Part shown: one piece after another, positions 37,000 to 46,616 of the stretch
Numbering within the stretch: position 1 is the stretch's first letter
Layout of the letters: every line of letters starts with the position of its first letter
Notes under the pieces: generated by a model
What the model was told of the DNA's origin: nothing
Databases searched by the model: none
Seen by the model: the letters and a program-made list of their open reading frames with translations, nothing else
Assembly (NCBI GenBank): GCA_021781835.1
Contig: JAJXWD010000006.1
Span: 1-64,000 of the forward strand
DNA: 64,000 nt
Source of the DNA: Pseudomonadota bacterium
GTDB lineage: Bacteria > Pseudomonadota > Alphaproteobacteria > Acetobacterales > Acetobacteraceae
Direction: 5' to 3'
Position numbers and translations under genes: made by a program

Positions 37000-37952
37000 G
37001 ATTCGGGTGACATGCCCAGCTTGGCGAACAGCGCCTCATCGCGGCTGGTTTCGCTGTTGGGCGTGGTCAGCAGCTTATCGCCGTAAAAAATCGAGTTCGC
37101 GCCCGCCAGGAAGCACAGCGCCTGGGCTTCGTCGCTCATCTGCTCGCGCCCGGCCGAGAGCCGCACATAAGATTTGGGCATGGCGATGCGCGCCGCCGCC
37201 ACCACCCGCACGAAATCCAGCGGCTCGATCCGCTCCTGCCTGGCCAGGGGCGTGCCCTCAACCGCCACCAGCGCATTGATCGGCACCGATTCGGGCGGCA
37301 CCTCGAGCGAGGCCAGCGTGGCGATCAGCCCGGCGCGGTCATCCTCGCCCTCGCCCATGCCCACAATGCCGCCGCAACAAACATTGATGCCCGCATCGCG
37401 CACATTGGCCAGCGTATCCAGCCGGTCCTGATAGGTGCGGGTGGTGATGACCTTGCCATAATATTCGGGCGAGGTGTCGAGGTTATGGTTGTAATAATCC
37501 AGCCCCGCCGCCTTCAGCCTGCCGGTCTGCTCCACATTGAGCATGCCCAGCGTCACGCAGGTCTCCAGCCCCATTTCCTTCACGCCCGCGATCATGTCGC
37601 ACACGCTGTCGAGGTCATGATCCTTGGGGCTGCGCCAGGCCGCGCCCATGCAAAACCGCGCCGCGCCCTTTTCCTTGGCGGCGCGGGCCTCGGCCAGCAC
37701 CGCTTCCACCGCCATCAGCTTGTTGGCCTTGGTGCCGGTCTCGTACTCGGCCGATTGCGGGCAATAGCCGCAATCCTCCGGGCAGCCGCCGGTTTTGATC
37801 GACAGCAGCGTGGAAACCTGGATTTTCGTGGGGTCGAACTGCGCCCGATGCACGGTCATCGCCCGGAACAGCAACTCCGGAAACGGCAACGCCAGCAGGG
37901 CGGCGACCTCGTCGCGGCTCCAGCGCGGCGCGACTATATGACTTTCAGGCAC
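36996..37952 (-). CDS. bioB: Biotin synthase
   Basis: Radical SAM enzyme that inserts sulfur into dethiobiotin, 318 residues. The 4Fe-4S motif is [10 protein letters not shown] (about 52-61) and the 2Fe-2S ligands lie in the [14 protein letters not shown] and CCGG regions. The GTG at 37952 is the start: AAGGAG lies 6 bases upstream. It is divergent from bioD across a 65-base gap. Confidence 0.97.
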   Translation of the reverse strand: MPESHIVAPRWSRDEVAALLALPFPELLFRAMTVHRAQFDPTKIQVSTLLSIKTGGCPEDCGYCPQSAEYETGTKANKLMAVEAVLAEARAAKEKGAARFCMGAAWRSPKDHDLDSVCDMIAGVKEMGLETCVTLGMLNVEQTGRLKAAGLDYYNHNLDTSPEYYGKVITTRTYQDRLDTLANVRDAGINVCCGGIVGMGEGEDDRAGLIATLASLEVPPESVPINALVAVEGTPLARQERIEPLDFVRVVAAARIAMPKSYVRLSAGREQMSDEAQALCFLAGANSIFYGDKLLTTPNSETSRDEALFAKLGMSPES

Positions 37953-37966
37953 GGAATGCTCCTTGG

Positions 37967-37980
37967 TTGATTGAGATCAA
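37967..37980. promoter_or_regulatory. Small inverted repeat in the bioB-bioD divergent promoter region
   Basis: TTGAT-N4-ATCAA is centred in the 65-base gap between bioB and bioD. It lies where a biotin regulator would bind, but it matches neither the BirA nor the BioR consensus that I know. It may be chance. Confidence 0.25.
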
Positions 37981-38017
37981 ACTAAACCCGTGCTTGAAAT
38001 GTGAAAAGAGAACCGAC

Positions 38018-38680
38018 ATGGCAAGCTATTTCATCACAGCGACAGGGACCGGCGCCGGCAAAACCTACGTTACCGCGGGGTTGATCAAGGCCGGCAGGGA
38101 ACTCAAAAAGGAAATCGCGGCCATCAAGCCCGTGATGTCGGGCTACGACCCGGCCCTGGCCGCCGAGTCGGATGCCGGCATCTTGCTCGAGGCCATGGGC
38201 CGCCCGGCCACGCCCGGCAATGTCGCCACCATCAGCCCGTGGCGCTTCACCGCCCCCCTCTCGCCCGACATGGCCGGCGTGCGCGAGGGCAAGCGCGTGG
38301 GCTTTGAAGACCTGCTCACCTTCTGCAAGGCCGCCGCCGCCGCCGCACGCGGGCCGCTGCTCATCGAGGGGGTGGGCGGCGTCGCCGTGCCGCTCAACGA
38401 TGACATGCTGGTCGCCGACTGGATCGCGGCGCTCAAAATTCCGGCCCTGCTGGTGTGCGGCACCTATCTCGGCTCCATCAGCCACACACTCTCCGCGCTC
38501 GGCTTCCTGGTACAGCAAAACATCAAGATCGCCGGTGTGGTGCTGAGCGAAAGCCCAGCCTCGCCCGTGCTGCCCGAGGAAACCGCGGCCACGCTCGAGC
38601 GTTTCATCACCTGCCCGATCCACATCATCCCGCGCGATTTCGACGACGGCACCTTCCGCAAAATCGCCGCCCGGTTATAA
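38018..38680 (+). CDS. bioD: Dethiobiotin synthetase
   Basis: ATP-dependent ring closure before biotin synthase, 220 residues from the ATG at 38018 (MASYFITATGTGAGKTYV). The P-loop GTGAGKTY (about 10-17), KPVMSGYD and EGVGGVAVPL are present. It is divergent from bioB-bioA. The bioF gene is not in this window. Confidence 0.95.
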   Translation: MASYFITATGTGAGKTYVTAGLIKAGRELKKEIAAIKPVMSGYDPALAAESDAGILLEAMGRPATPGNVATISPWRFTAPLSPDMAGVREGKRVGFEDLLTFCKAAAAAARGPLLIEGVGGVAVPLNDDMLVADWIAALKIPALLVCGTYLGSISHTLSALGFLVQQNIKIAGVVLSESPASPVLPEETAATLERFITCPIHIIPRDFDDGTFRKIAARL

Positions 38681-38685
38681 CGCCC

Positions 38686-39501
38686 TCAGGCCAGCACGAA
38701 GGAGCGCATCGAAATCGCGCCCCACTCAATGCCCTCATTGAAAAACGTCAGCTCATCCTGCGGGTCGCCCGCGCCCAGCGCATACAGCACGGGCAAGAAA
38801 TGCTCGGGCGTCGGGTTGGCCATCTGGGCCAGCGGCCCTTGCGTGCCCAGCTGCACCAGCCGGGCAATGTCGCGCGCGCGGATATACGCGGCCGCCCTGG
38901 CATCAAACTCCACCGCCCAAGGCTGAGCCTTGCCGCTCTGGTCCATGGCGTGGAGATTATGGATGAGATTGCCGCTCGCCACGATCAGCAGCCCCCGCTC
39001 GCGCAGCGGCCGCAGCTCCTGCGCCAGGCGGAAATGCGCCTGCGGCGCCTTGCCCAGATCAAGCGACATCTGAAACATCGGCACATCGGCATGCGGGTAC
39101 ATGCGCAGCAGCACGCCCCAGCTGCCATGGTCGAACCCCCAGTTGCGGTCGGCCTCCAGGCGGGTTGAGCGCACCAGCCCAATGGCCGCGCGCGCATAGT
39201 CGGGCGCGCCGCTGGCGGGGTAGATCTGCTCGTAAAGACGTTGCGGAAACCCGCCAAAATCATGGATGGTGGGCGGTCTGGCGGCAATATCCACCAGCGT
39301 TCCGCCCTGGCTCGTCCAATGCGCCGAGACGCATAAAATCGCCCGCGGGCGCGGCAGGCTTTGGCCCAGCATCTGCCAGCCCCGGCTGTAAGGCGTATCG
39401 ATGATCGCATTCATCGGCGAGCCATGGCCGACAAACACCACCGGCAAACGCGGCGTGATGGGCAATCCGGCCAGGGCGGCGGCCGGACTAATCTGGTTCA
39501 T
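38686..39501 (-). CDS. ygiD: LigB-type extradiol dioxygenase (YgiD/4,5-DOPA dioxygenase family)
   Basis: 271 residues, metal-dependent class III ring-opening dioxygenase. Candidate metal histidines lie in FVGHGSPMN, CVSAHW, IHDFGGFP and NLIHNLH, arranged as in YgiD. Its physiological substrate in bacteria is unclear. Its stop lies 5 bases from the converging bioD stop. Confidence 0.88.
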   Translation of the reverse strand: MNQISPAAALAGLPITPRLPVVFVGHGSPMNAIIDTPYSRGWQMLGQSLPRPRAILCVSAHWTSQGGTLVDIAARPPTIHDFGGFPQRLYEQIYPASGAPDYARAAIGLVRSTRLEADRNWGFDHGSWGVLLRMYPHADVPMFQMSLDLGKAPQAHFRLAQELRPLRERGLLIVASGNLIHNLHAMDQSGKAQPWAVEFDARAAAYIRARDIARLVQLGTQGPLAQMANPTPEHFLPVLYALGAGDPQDELTFFNEGIEWGAISMRSFVLA

Positions 39502-39625
39502 CCCTATGCTCCCATGCGCCGCGGGCCAGAAGCCCCGCCCGCCAAACAGTGCCGATCGGAAAAACCCTACGGTATGCGCGCGAGTCCTGCCAAGCGCGGC
39601 AATGCCCGCGAGCCCCCGTCAAGCC

Positions 39626-40399
39626 CTATTTGCGCAGCGCCATGGTAATCGGCCCATGCGCCCGGCCATGGGTAAACTGGTCCACCACCGGGTCCGTGCT
39701 GGTCAGCAGCTCAGAGGCAGGCCCCGTCCAGGAGACACGGCCCCGGTACAGCATGGCCGCGGCATCGCCAATGCGCTGGGCGCTCGCCATGTCATGGGTA
39801 ATGGCGATCGAGGTACTGCCCAGCCGCTTCACGCAATCCACGATCAGCTCGTCGATCACCGCGCCCATGATCGGGTCGAGCCCGGTGGTCGGCTCGTCGA
39901 AAAACATGATCGCCGGCTCAGAGGCAATGGCGCGCGCCAGCCCCACGCGCTTTTGCATGCCGCCCGAAAGCTCGGAGGGCGAAAGCCCGGCCACCGCCGC
40001 GTCCAGCCCGACCTGGGCCAAAATCTCCACCGCCTTGTCGCGCGCCTGCCGGCGGGTGATGCGCTTTTGGGCCAGCAGCCCGAAACACACATTTTCCCAC
40101 ACCTTCATCGAATCGAACAAGGCGCCGTTTTGAAACAGCATGCCGATCTGCGCGCGCAGCTCGCGGGCCCGGCGCTTGGGCGCGCGCAGCACATCCTCGC
40201 CGTCAATCTCAATCACCCCCTCATCGGGCGTGACCAGCCCGAGGATCGACTTGATCAGCACCGACTTGCCCGTGCCCGAACCACCGATCACCACCATGCC
40301 CGTGCCCCTGGCCACGTCGAGATCCACGCCATCCAGCACCAGCTTGGCGCCAAAGCGTTTCTTCAGGCCCCGGATGCGGATTTTGGGAGTCGCGCTCAT
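39626..40399 (-). CDS. mlaF: ABC transporter ATP-binding protein, MlaF type
   Basis: ATPase of an outer-membrane phospholipid-trafficking ABC system, 257 residues. Walker A GGSGTGKS (about 39-46), signature SGGMQKR, Walker B IMFFDEPTTGLDP and the switch His in ITHD are present. It overlaps mlaE by 4 bases. The mlaD and mlaC genes that usually follow are not here; ygiD follows instead. Confidence 0.93.
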   Translation of the reverse strand: MSATPKIRIRGLKKRFGAKLVLDGVDLDVARGTGMVVIGGSGTGKSVLIKSILGLVTPDEGVIEIDGEDVLRAPKRRARELRAQIGMLFQNGALFDSMKVWENVCFGLLAQKRITRRQARDKAVEILAQVGLDAAVAGLSPSELSGGMQKRVGLARAIASEPAIMFFDEPTTGLDPIMGAVIDELIVDCVKRLGSTSIAITHDMASAQRIGDAAAMLYRGRVSWTGPASELLTSTDPVVDQFTHGRAHGPITMALRK

Positions 40400-41181
40400 T
40401 TCACGAACAATATCTGGGTGAGGATGTAATCAAGCGCCAAAATGAGGATGGAGGCCGAAACCACCGCCGAGGTGGTGGCCGTGCCCACGCCCTCGGCCCC
40501 GCCCTTGGAGCGGTAGCCGTTGAAGCAGCCCATCAGCGCGATGACAAACCCGAACACCGCCGCCTTGATCAGCCCCGAGACCACGTCTTGCGCCTGCAAA
40601 TTGGTGAAGGTCGAAACCAGATAAGCGCCCGATGAAAAGCCCAGCTTCCGCGTGGCCACCAAAAACCCGCCCATCACGCCCAAAATATCGGCCAGCACCA
40701 CCAGCAGCGGCAGGGCGATGGTCGCGGCCAGCAGACGCGGCGCCACCAGATAGCCCATCGGCTGGGTCGAGAGGGTGGAGAGCGCGTCGATCTGATCGGT
40801 GACGCGCATGGTGCCAAGCTCGGCGGCCATGGCGGCGCCCGCGCGCCCGGCCACCATCAGCCCGGCCAGCACCGGCCCCAATTCCCGCGTGACCGACAGC
40901 ACCACCACCGAGGCAATGGCGCTCTCGGCGCCAAAGCGCGAAAAGCCGGTATAGGATTGCAGCGCCAGCACCATGCCGGTGAACAAGGCGGTCAACGCCA
41001 CCACCGGCAGCGAGAAATACCCGATCTCCATGAACGCCCGGCCGATCAGGCGCGGATAATAAGGCGGGCGGAAAATATAGAGCACCCCCGAGACCGCGAA
41101 AATCGCCAGCTCGCCGGTAAACTCAATGAGCCCCAGCACCACGGCGCCCAGCGCCTCGATCAACCCCAGCAGCCGGTTCAT
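40396..41181 (-). CDS. mlaE: ABC transporter permease, MlaE type
   Basis: Integral inner-membrane permease of the Mla lipid-transport system, 261 residues with an N-terminal membrane-lying helix and about five membrane helices. The family stretch RELGPVLAGLMVAGRAGAAMAAELGTM and MRVTDQIDAL is present. It overlaps alr upstream and mlaF downstream, each by ATGA. Confidence 0.94.
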   Translation of the reverse strand: MNRLLGLIEALGAVVLGLIEFTGELAIFAVSGVLYIFRPPYYPRLIGRAFMEIGYFSLPVVALTALFTGMVLALQSYTGFSRFGAESAIASVVVLSVTRELGPVLAGLMVAGRAGAAMAAELGTMRVTDQIDALSTLSTQPMGYLVAPRLLAATIALPLLVVLADILGVMGGFLVATRKLGFSSGAYLVSTFTNLQAQDVVSGLIKAAVFGFVIALMGCFNGYRSKGGAEGVGTATTSAVVSASILILALDYILTQILFVK

Positions 41182-42248
41182 GCGCCCAAATACCGGCGCT
41201 GATAACGCCGCCCCAGCGAGGTGAGAATTTCATAGCCCGAGGTCCGCGCCTCGCTCGCCAGATCGTCCACCCCATGGTCGGGGCCGAGCAGGGTGAGCAG
41301 GTCACCCTGGTTGATCTGAATATCCGTGACATCGAACGTCGCCAGATCCATCGACACCCGCCCGACCAGCGGCACCATCTGCCCCTCGAACCAGGCATGC
41401 GCCCGGTTGGCCAGCGCGCGCGAATACCCATCCGCATACCCAACCCCGATGGTTGCCACGCGCGAGGGCCGCTCGGCCTTCCAGCTGCCGGCATAGCCCA
41501 CCGTCTCACCCACCGGCAGATCATGAATCTGCAACACCGGCGCGGTCAGCTTCACCGCCGGCTTCATCGGGTTGCGCCGCCCGGGCGTGGGGTTCACGCC
41601 GTAAAGCGCGGCGCCCGGCCGGGCCAGGCTGGTGTGAAAAAACGGCGAGAGAAACATGCCCGCCGAATTGGCCAGGCTCTTCCTGGCATTCGGAAATTGC
41701 AGGGCGCTCGCGTAAAATTTCAACGCCTGCTGCTCGTTCAGCCGGTTTTCCGGGGCGTCGGCGGCCACCAGATGGCTCATCACCACCTCCACCTGCACGC
41801 CGGCCAGCCGCTCGGGCTCGGCCTTCAGCGTCACCAGCTCGGCCTGGGTCAGGCCCAGCCGGTTCATGCCGGTATCCAGGTGCAAAAAGCACGGCAACAC
41901 CTGGCCCAGCCCCTTGGCCTCGGCGCTCCACAGCGCCACCTCCTTCAGGCTGCCCAGCACCGGCGTGATGTCCTGGGCGAAAAAATCCGCCGCCGCATGG
42001 GGCAGCAGCCCGTTCAGCGCCATGATCCGCACGTCGGGCAGGGCCGCGCGCAGGGCCACCGCCTCGTCCAGATGGGCGGTGAAAAAGCTCTTGCAGCCGG
42101 CGCGCGCCAGGGCATGGGCCACGGGCAGCATGCCCAGCCCATACGCGTCCGCCTTGACCACCGCGGCCGTCTCGCCCGCATGCAGCCCACTCAGATGGCG
42201 CCAGTTGGCCACAACCGCGCCAAGGTCGATATCGAGGAATCCGGTCAC
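41178..42248 (-). CDS. alr: Alanine racemase
   Basis: PLP enzyme that makes D-alanine for peptidoglycan, 356 residues. The PLP lysine is in VVKADAYGLG (about 27-36) and the second catalytic base is the Tyr in VGYADGYSR. HLDTGMNRLG and RPGAALYG are also family motifs. It lies 16 bases after dnaB and overlaps mlaE, giving a dnaB-alr-mlaE-mlaF run. Confidence 0.95.
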   Translation of the reverse strand: MTGFLDIDLGAVVANWRHLSGLHAGETAAVVKADAYGLGMLPVAHALARAGCKSFFTAHLDEAVALRAALPDVRIMALNGLLPHAAADFFAQDITPVLGSLKEVALWSAEAKGLGQVLPCFLHLDTGMNRLGLTQAELVTLKAEPERLAGVQVEVVMSHLVAADAPENRLNEQQALKFYASALQFPNARKSLANSAGMFLSPFFHTSLARPGAALYGVNPTPGRRNPMKPAVKLTAPVLQIHDLPVGETVGYAGSWKAERPSRVATIGVGYADGYSRALANRAHAWFEGQMVPLVGRVSMDLATFDVTDIQINQGDLLTLLGPDHGVDDLASEARTSGYEILTSLGRRYQRRYLGA

Positions 42249-42264
42249 GTTGCGGCTTTTGGCG

Positions 42265-43746
42265 CTATTCGTGCAGCGTGTCGAGATCGGCGAAGCGCGT
42301 GAACTCGCCCTCGAAGTACAAATCGATCTTGCCGGTCGGCCCGTGGCGCTGCTTGGCGATGATCAGCTCGGCCTTCTGGTAGACGGTCTGCATATCCGCT
42401 TTCCATTTCTCCATGGCCTCCTGGTATTTATCGTCCCGGTCGAAGCTGGTGATCTTGGGCTCGCGCTGCTGGAGGTAATACTCGTCGCGGTAAACGAACA
42501 TCACCATGTCGGCATCCTGCTCGATCGAGCCCGATTCGCGCAGGTCCGAGAGTTGCGGGCGCTTGTCGTCGCGGCTCTCGACCGAGCGCGAAAGCTGGGA
42601 AAGCGCGATCACCGGCACCGCCAGCTCCTTGGCGATGGCTTTCAGCCCCTGGGTGATCTGGCTGATTTCGAGCACGCGTGATTCGGGGCGCGTGCCGGCG
42701 GCCGGGCGCATGAGCTGCAAATAATCCACCACCACCAGCCCCAGCCCCTGGGTGCGCTTCAGGCGCCGGCAGCGCGTGCGCAGCGCCGAGAGGGTGATGG
42801 CGGGGGTATCGTCGATGACCAGCGGAATATCCGAAATCTCGCGGCTGACTTTCACGAAACTGTCGAAATCGCGGGTGGCGATTTCCCCGCGCCGGATCTT
42901 GTCGCCCGAAATCCGCGCCTCCTCGGCGAGCAGACGGGTGGCCAGCTGGTCGGCGCTCATTTCCAGCGAGAAAATCGCCACGCATTCCTTGGCCAGGGCG
43001 TTGGGGTTGTCGGCGCGGGCGCTGGCCAGCATCGAGCGGGCGGCGCCAAAGGCGACCTTGGTGGCCAGCGCGGTTTTGCCCATGCCCGGCCGCCCGGCCA
43101 AAATAATGAGGTCCGAGGGGTGCAGCCCGCCGGTGCGCTTGTTCAGATCGCGCAGCCCCGTATCCAGCCCCGAGACCGAGCCCTGGTTGTGAAACGCCTT
43201 CGAGGCCAGATCGATGGCGATGCTGAGCGCCTTGCGCAGCGTCAGCGCCTGGCCTTCCTGGTCGCCATGGGTGGCCAGCTCAAACAAAGCCTGCTCGGCG
43301 GCCTCGATCTGGTCCGAGCCATCCAGCCCCGGCTCGGCGCCATAGGCGCGGTTGACCACCAGCTCCCCAATATCGACCAGCTGACGGCGCAGCCAGGCAT
43401 CGCGCACCACCCGCCCGTAATCCCCGGCATTGATGATGCCGACCATGGCCGAGAGCAGCTGGGCCAGATAGGCCATGCCGCCCACCTCGGCCAGCGCGCC
43501 GGAATGCTCAAATTCGGCGCGCAATGTCACCGGGTCGGCAATCTGCCCGGCCTCCGCCCGCCGCGCGATGGCTTCGTAAATGCGCCCATGCACCGGATGG
43601 GCGAAATGCTCGGGCGCCAGAAATTCCGAAACCCGCTCATAGGCCTTGTTGTTGGCCAGCAGCGCGCCCAGCAGGGCCTGCTCGGCGGCGAGGTTGCTGG
43701 GCGGCAGGCGGGGCGCCAGGGGCGCTGGCGTGTCAATCGCGTTCAT
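42265..43746 (-). CDS. dnaB: Replicative DNA helicase DnaB
   Basis: Hexameric fork helicase, 493 residues from the ATG at 43746 (MNAIDTPAPLAPRLPPSNLAAEQALLGALL); the open frame extends upstream but only into sequence unlike DnaB. The N-terminal domain (about 20-130), the linker, Walker A AGRPGMGKTALA (about 215), Walker B LVVVDYLQLM and the DLRESGSIEQDADMVMF motif are intact. There is no intein. Confidence 0.97.
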   Translation of the reverse strand: MNAIDTPAPLAPRLPPSNLAAEQALLGALLANNKAYERVSEFLAPEHFAHPVHGRIYEAIARRAEAGQIADPVTLRAEFEHSGALAEVGGMAYLAQLLSAMVGIINAGDYGRVVRDAWLRRQLVDIGELVVNRAYGAEPGLDGSDQIEAAEQALFELATHGDQEGQALTLRKALSIAIDLASKAFHNQGSVSGLDTGLRDLNKRTGGLHPSDLIILAGRPGMGKTALATKVAFGAARSMLASARADNPNALAKECVAIFSLEMSADQLATRLLAEEARISGDKIRRGEIATRDFDSFVKVSREISDIPLVIDDTPAITLSALRTRCRRLKRTQGLGLVVVDYLQLMRPAAGTRPESRVLEISQITQGLKAIAKELAVPVIALSQLSRSVESRDDKRPQLSDLRESGSIEQDADMVMFVYRDEYYLQQREPKITSFDRDDKYQEAMEKWKADMQTVYQKAELIIAKQRHGPTGKIDLYFEGEFTRFADLDTLHE

Positions 43747-43934
43747 CGTCTTCAATCTTAGAAACAGAATTTGCCGTGGGCCAGGGGCGCGGGAGTGGCA
43801 AGCCCCCCGCGGGGCGGTGTATATCGGGGACAAGTGTGGAGCGCACCCCCCAGGGCCCGCCTGTTTGGGTTTCGGGTCGCGCTTGCGCTCCGGGGAGCAC
43901 AAAGCATCGCAAGATGCCGGGCATCGAGAGATGT

Positions 43935-43974
43935 ATGGTTCTGGATTGAGCTTCGCGGCTCAATCCAAAACCAT
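43935..43974 (+). repeat. 17-bp hairpin upstream of pat, related to the composite repeat
   Basis: ATGGTTCTGGATTGAGC and GCTCAATCCAAAACCAT pair over 17 positions with one mismatch around a TTCGCG loop. The right arm, CTCAATCCAAAACCATAT, resembles the CTCAATCCAAACCAATAT of repeat copy B, so this may be a diverged half-element. It lies immediately before the possible pat starts. Confidence 0.6.
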
Positions 43975-43992
43975 ATGCTGCTGGAGACACCC

Positions 43993-46536
43993 TTGGCGAT
44001 CTCGAAATATAAGCGCTTCGACCCCGCGCGGCTGCTGCACCCCGAGCGCCTGATGCTCAGCGGCGGCGCCACGGCGCTGGGGGCCAGGCTGCTCGCCAAT
44101 TTGCGCGCGGGCGGCTTTGCCGGCGCCATCGGCACCGACGAGGCCCCCCAGGACAACCCCGACCTCACCCTGATCGCCGACGCCCCCACCGAGGTTCCCG
44201 CCGCCCTCAAGCGCGCCGCCGCCCTCAACACGCGCGGCGCCATCGTGCTCTCCCAATGCCCAGACCTGCGCGCCCATGCCCGCGCGGCCGGTGTGCGCGT
44301 GCTGGGCGCCCATTCCTTCGGGCTGGTGGTGCCCTCCATCGGGCTCAACGCCTCGCCCTTCGCCGCCGTGCCCGGCAAGGGGCGCGTGGCGCTCATCGGC
44401 CAGTCCTCCTCCATCGCGCGCACGGTCATCGACTGGGCGGTGCCCAACGGGGTCGGCTTCAGCCACCTCATCGGCATTGGCGGCAACACCGACATGGGCT
44501 TTGGCCTGGTGCTCGACCATGTCTGCCGCGACCCCAACACGGTGGCCATCATGGTCGAGATCGACCGGCTGCGGAACCCGAAAGCCTTTTTCTCCGCCGC
44601 CCGCGCGGCCGCGCGCCTGCGCCCGGTGGTCGCCATCGCCCCCGGCGTGCGCCTGCGCGATGCCCATGGCGGCTCCTACGAGGCGCTCGAGGCCGCCATG
44701 GCGCGGGCCGGCGTGCTGCTCACCGGCGGGGTCGCCGAATTCCTGGCCGCCGCCGAAACGCTGACGCGCGTCAAACCCGCCCGCACCGAGAGCCTGACCA
44801 TCATCACCAACTCCGTCTCGCTCGGGCGTCTGGCCGCCGACGAGGCGCTCAAAAACGGCATCACGCTAAGCAAGCTCAGCCCCGAGACCAAGGCCGTGCT
44901 GGCCCTGACCCTGGGGCGCGAGCCGCCCGAGGGGCCGATTTTCGCCGGCAAGGAAACCGCCACCCGCCTCGCCGACCTCGCCGCCCTGCTTTCCCCCGCG
45001 CCCGAGGTCGGCGGCATATTGGTCATCCACGCCCCCACCGGCGATGACGACAACGCCGCCATCGAGGCTCTCATCGCCTGCGCGCGCACGGTCAAAATCC
45101 CCCTGCTCATCGCCGCCATGGGCGAAGCCCAGGGGCTCGAGCACCGCCACCGGCTGAGCGCCGCCCGCCTCGCCTGTTTCGACATGCCCGAGCACGCCAT
45201 CGCCGGCTTCCGGCATCTGCTCAAAAACCGCCGCAACCGCGCCGCCGCGCGCGAGCTGCCCGACTCAGAGGTGCTCACCATCTCGCCCAACACCGCCTCG
45301 GTGTCCGGGCGCATCGAGGCCGCGCGCGCCATGGGCCACGAGGCCCTGGTGCAGGATGACGCGCTGGCGATCATCAACGCCTACCACATCCCGGTCATCC
45401 AGACCCGCCACGCCAAAACCCCCGAAGACGCTGGCGAAGCCGCCCTGGCGCTGGGCTTCCCCGCCGTCATCAAGCTCTACCACCCCGACATGCCGGTCAC
45501 CCGCCTCGAAGGCACGGTGGCGCTCGACCTGCACGACCAGCACGCCGTCATCCTGGCCGCGCGCGCCATCCAGGCGCGCCTGGCCGAGCACGGGCTGCCC
45601 TGGGTCGGCACCGAATTCGTGGTGCAAACCCAGGCCCCGCGCGGCACGGCGCTGCGCATCCATGTCAACGACCACCCGGTCATGGGCCCGATCATCGGCT
45701 TTGGCCCCGGCGGCGGCGACCGCGAAAGCATCATCGGCCTCACGCCCGAGCTGCCGCCCCTCAACCTCAACCTCGCCCACGCGCTCATCAAGCGCTCCTG
45801 CGTGGCGCCCCTGCTCGCCGCCCATCGCGGCCAGGCGGCGGCCAAGCTCGACGACATCGCCAAAACCCTGGTGCGCGTCAGCCAGCTCATCATCGACACG
45901 CCCGACATCGCCCTGCTCGACCTCGACCCCATCTTCGCCAACGCGCACGGCGTGGTGGCGGCGAGCGCGCGCATCCAGCTCCGCCCGGCCGGCGAGCCGC
46001 GCCCGCCCATGATCATCTCGCCCTACCCGGTCGAGCTGGTCACCGACTACAAGGCCCGGGGCCAAAGCTTCACCATCCGCCCCATCCGCCCCGAGGATGC
46101 CGACGCCCACACCGCCATGCTCTCCCGCTTCACCCCCGAGGACATGCGCTACCGCTTCTTCTCCCCCATGCGCCAGCTGCCCCCTGAGCAGATCGCCCGC
46201 CTCACCGATGTCGATTATGTGCGCGAGATGGCGATGATCGCGGTGCATAACGCCACCGGCGAGACCATGGGCGTGGCCCGGCTGGTGCGCGATGACACGG
46301 ACGGGCTCTCGGCCGAATTCGCCGTCGCGGTCGAGCCGGCGGGCAAGGGCTCTGGCATCGGCTCGGCGCTCATGGAGGCGATCATCGCGTGGGGCCGGGC
46401 GCAGGGGGTCAAGGAGATTTCCGGCCAGATCCTGGCCGACAATGCCCCCATGCTGGCCTTCATCAAGCGCCTGGGCTTTTCCATCACCCGCATTCCCGAT
46501 GAGCCCGACATCGTGGAAGCCACGCTGCACACCTGA
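43993..46536 (+). CDS. pat: Pat-type protein lysine acetyltransferase (acyl-CoA synthetase-like plus GNAT)
   Basis: 847 residues from the TTG at 43993, chosen because GGAG lies 6 bases upstream; an in-frame ATG at 43975 has no binding site. Order: CoA-binding domain (about 1-110), ligase-like domains (about 115-440), ATP-grasp-like domain (about 460-670) and a C-terminal GNAT (about 680-847; FAVAVEPAGKGSGIGSAL binds acetyl-CoA). The layout matches E. coli PatZ, which acetylates enzymes such as acetyl-CoA synthetase. The SHTG catalytic-His motif of true ADP-forming synthetases is replaced by AHGGSYEALE, so the ligase part is probably regulatory. Confidence 0.9.
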   Translation: MAISKYKRFDPARLLHPERLMLSGGATALGARLLANLRAGGFAGAIGTDEAPQDNPDLTLIADAPTEVPAALKRAAALNTRGAIVLSQCPDLRAHARAAGVRVLGAHSFGLVVPSIGLNASPFAAVPGKGRVALIGQSSSIARTVIDWAVPNGVGFSHLIGIGGNTDMGFGLVLDHVCRDPNTVAIMVEIDRLRNPKAFFSAARAAARLRPVVAIAPGVRLRDAHGGSYEALEAAMARAGVLLTGGVAEFLAAAETLTRVKPARTESLTIITNSVSLGRLAADEALKNGITLSKLSPETKAVLALTLGREPPEGPIFAGKETATRLADLAALLSPAPEVGGILVIHAPTGDDDNAAIEALIACARTVKIPLLIAAMGEAQGLEHRHRLSAARLACFDMPEHAIAGFRHLLKNRRNRAAARELPDSEVLTISPNTASVSGRIEAARAMGHEALVQDDALAIINAYHIPVIQTRHAKTPEDAGEAALALGFPAVIKLYHPDMPVTRLEGTVALDLHDQHAVILAARAIQARLAEHGLPWVGTEFVVQTQAPRGTALRIHVNDHPVMGPIIGFGPGGGDRESIIGLTPELPPLNLNLAHALIKRSCVAPLLAAHRGQAAAKLDDIAKTLVRVSQLIIDTPDIALLDLDPIFANAHGVVAASARIQLRPAGEPRPPMIISPYPVELVTDYKARGQSFTIRPIRPEDADAHTAMLSRFTPEDMRYRFFSPMRQLPPEQIARLTDVDYVREMAMIAVHNATGETMGVARLVRDDTDGLSAEFAVAVEPAGKGSGIGSALMEAIIAWGRAQGVKEISGQILADNAPMLAFIKRLGFSITRIPDEPDIVEATLHT

Positions 46537-46555
46537 ACGCCGTGGGCGCCGGCGC

Positions 46556-46592
46556 ATGAAAAACGGCCGGCGGGTTGCCCCGCCGGCCGTTT
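46556..46592. terminator. Terminator between pat and the small HTH gene
   Basis: A perfect 14-bp stem AAACGGCCGGCGGG / CCCGCCGGCCGTTT with a 4-base loop lies between converging genes. The minus strand continues to five T residues; the plus strand has only three, so it is stronger for the minus gene. Confidence 0.75.
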
Positions 46593-46616
46593 GGCAAATC
46601 CAGGCCCCGCGCCGTA

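Noticed and set aside
37967..38017. Seventeen extra codons at the start of bioD
   Set aside because: The family starts at the MASYFITATGT motif, and the extension would cover the divergent promoter region.
43771..43974. N-terminal extension of the pat frame
   Set aside because: It lies in the dnaB-pat gap with no similarity to the family and no ribosome site before the first Met.
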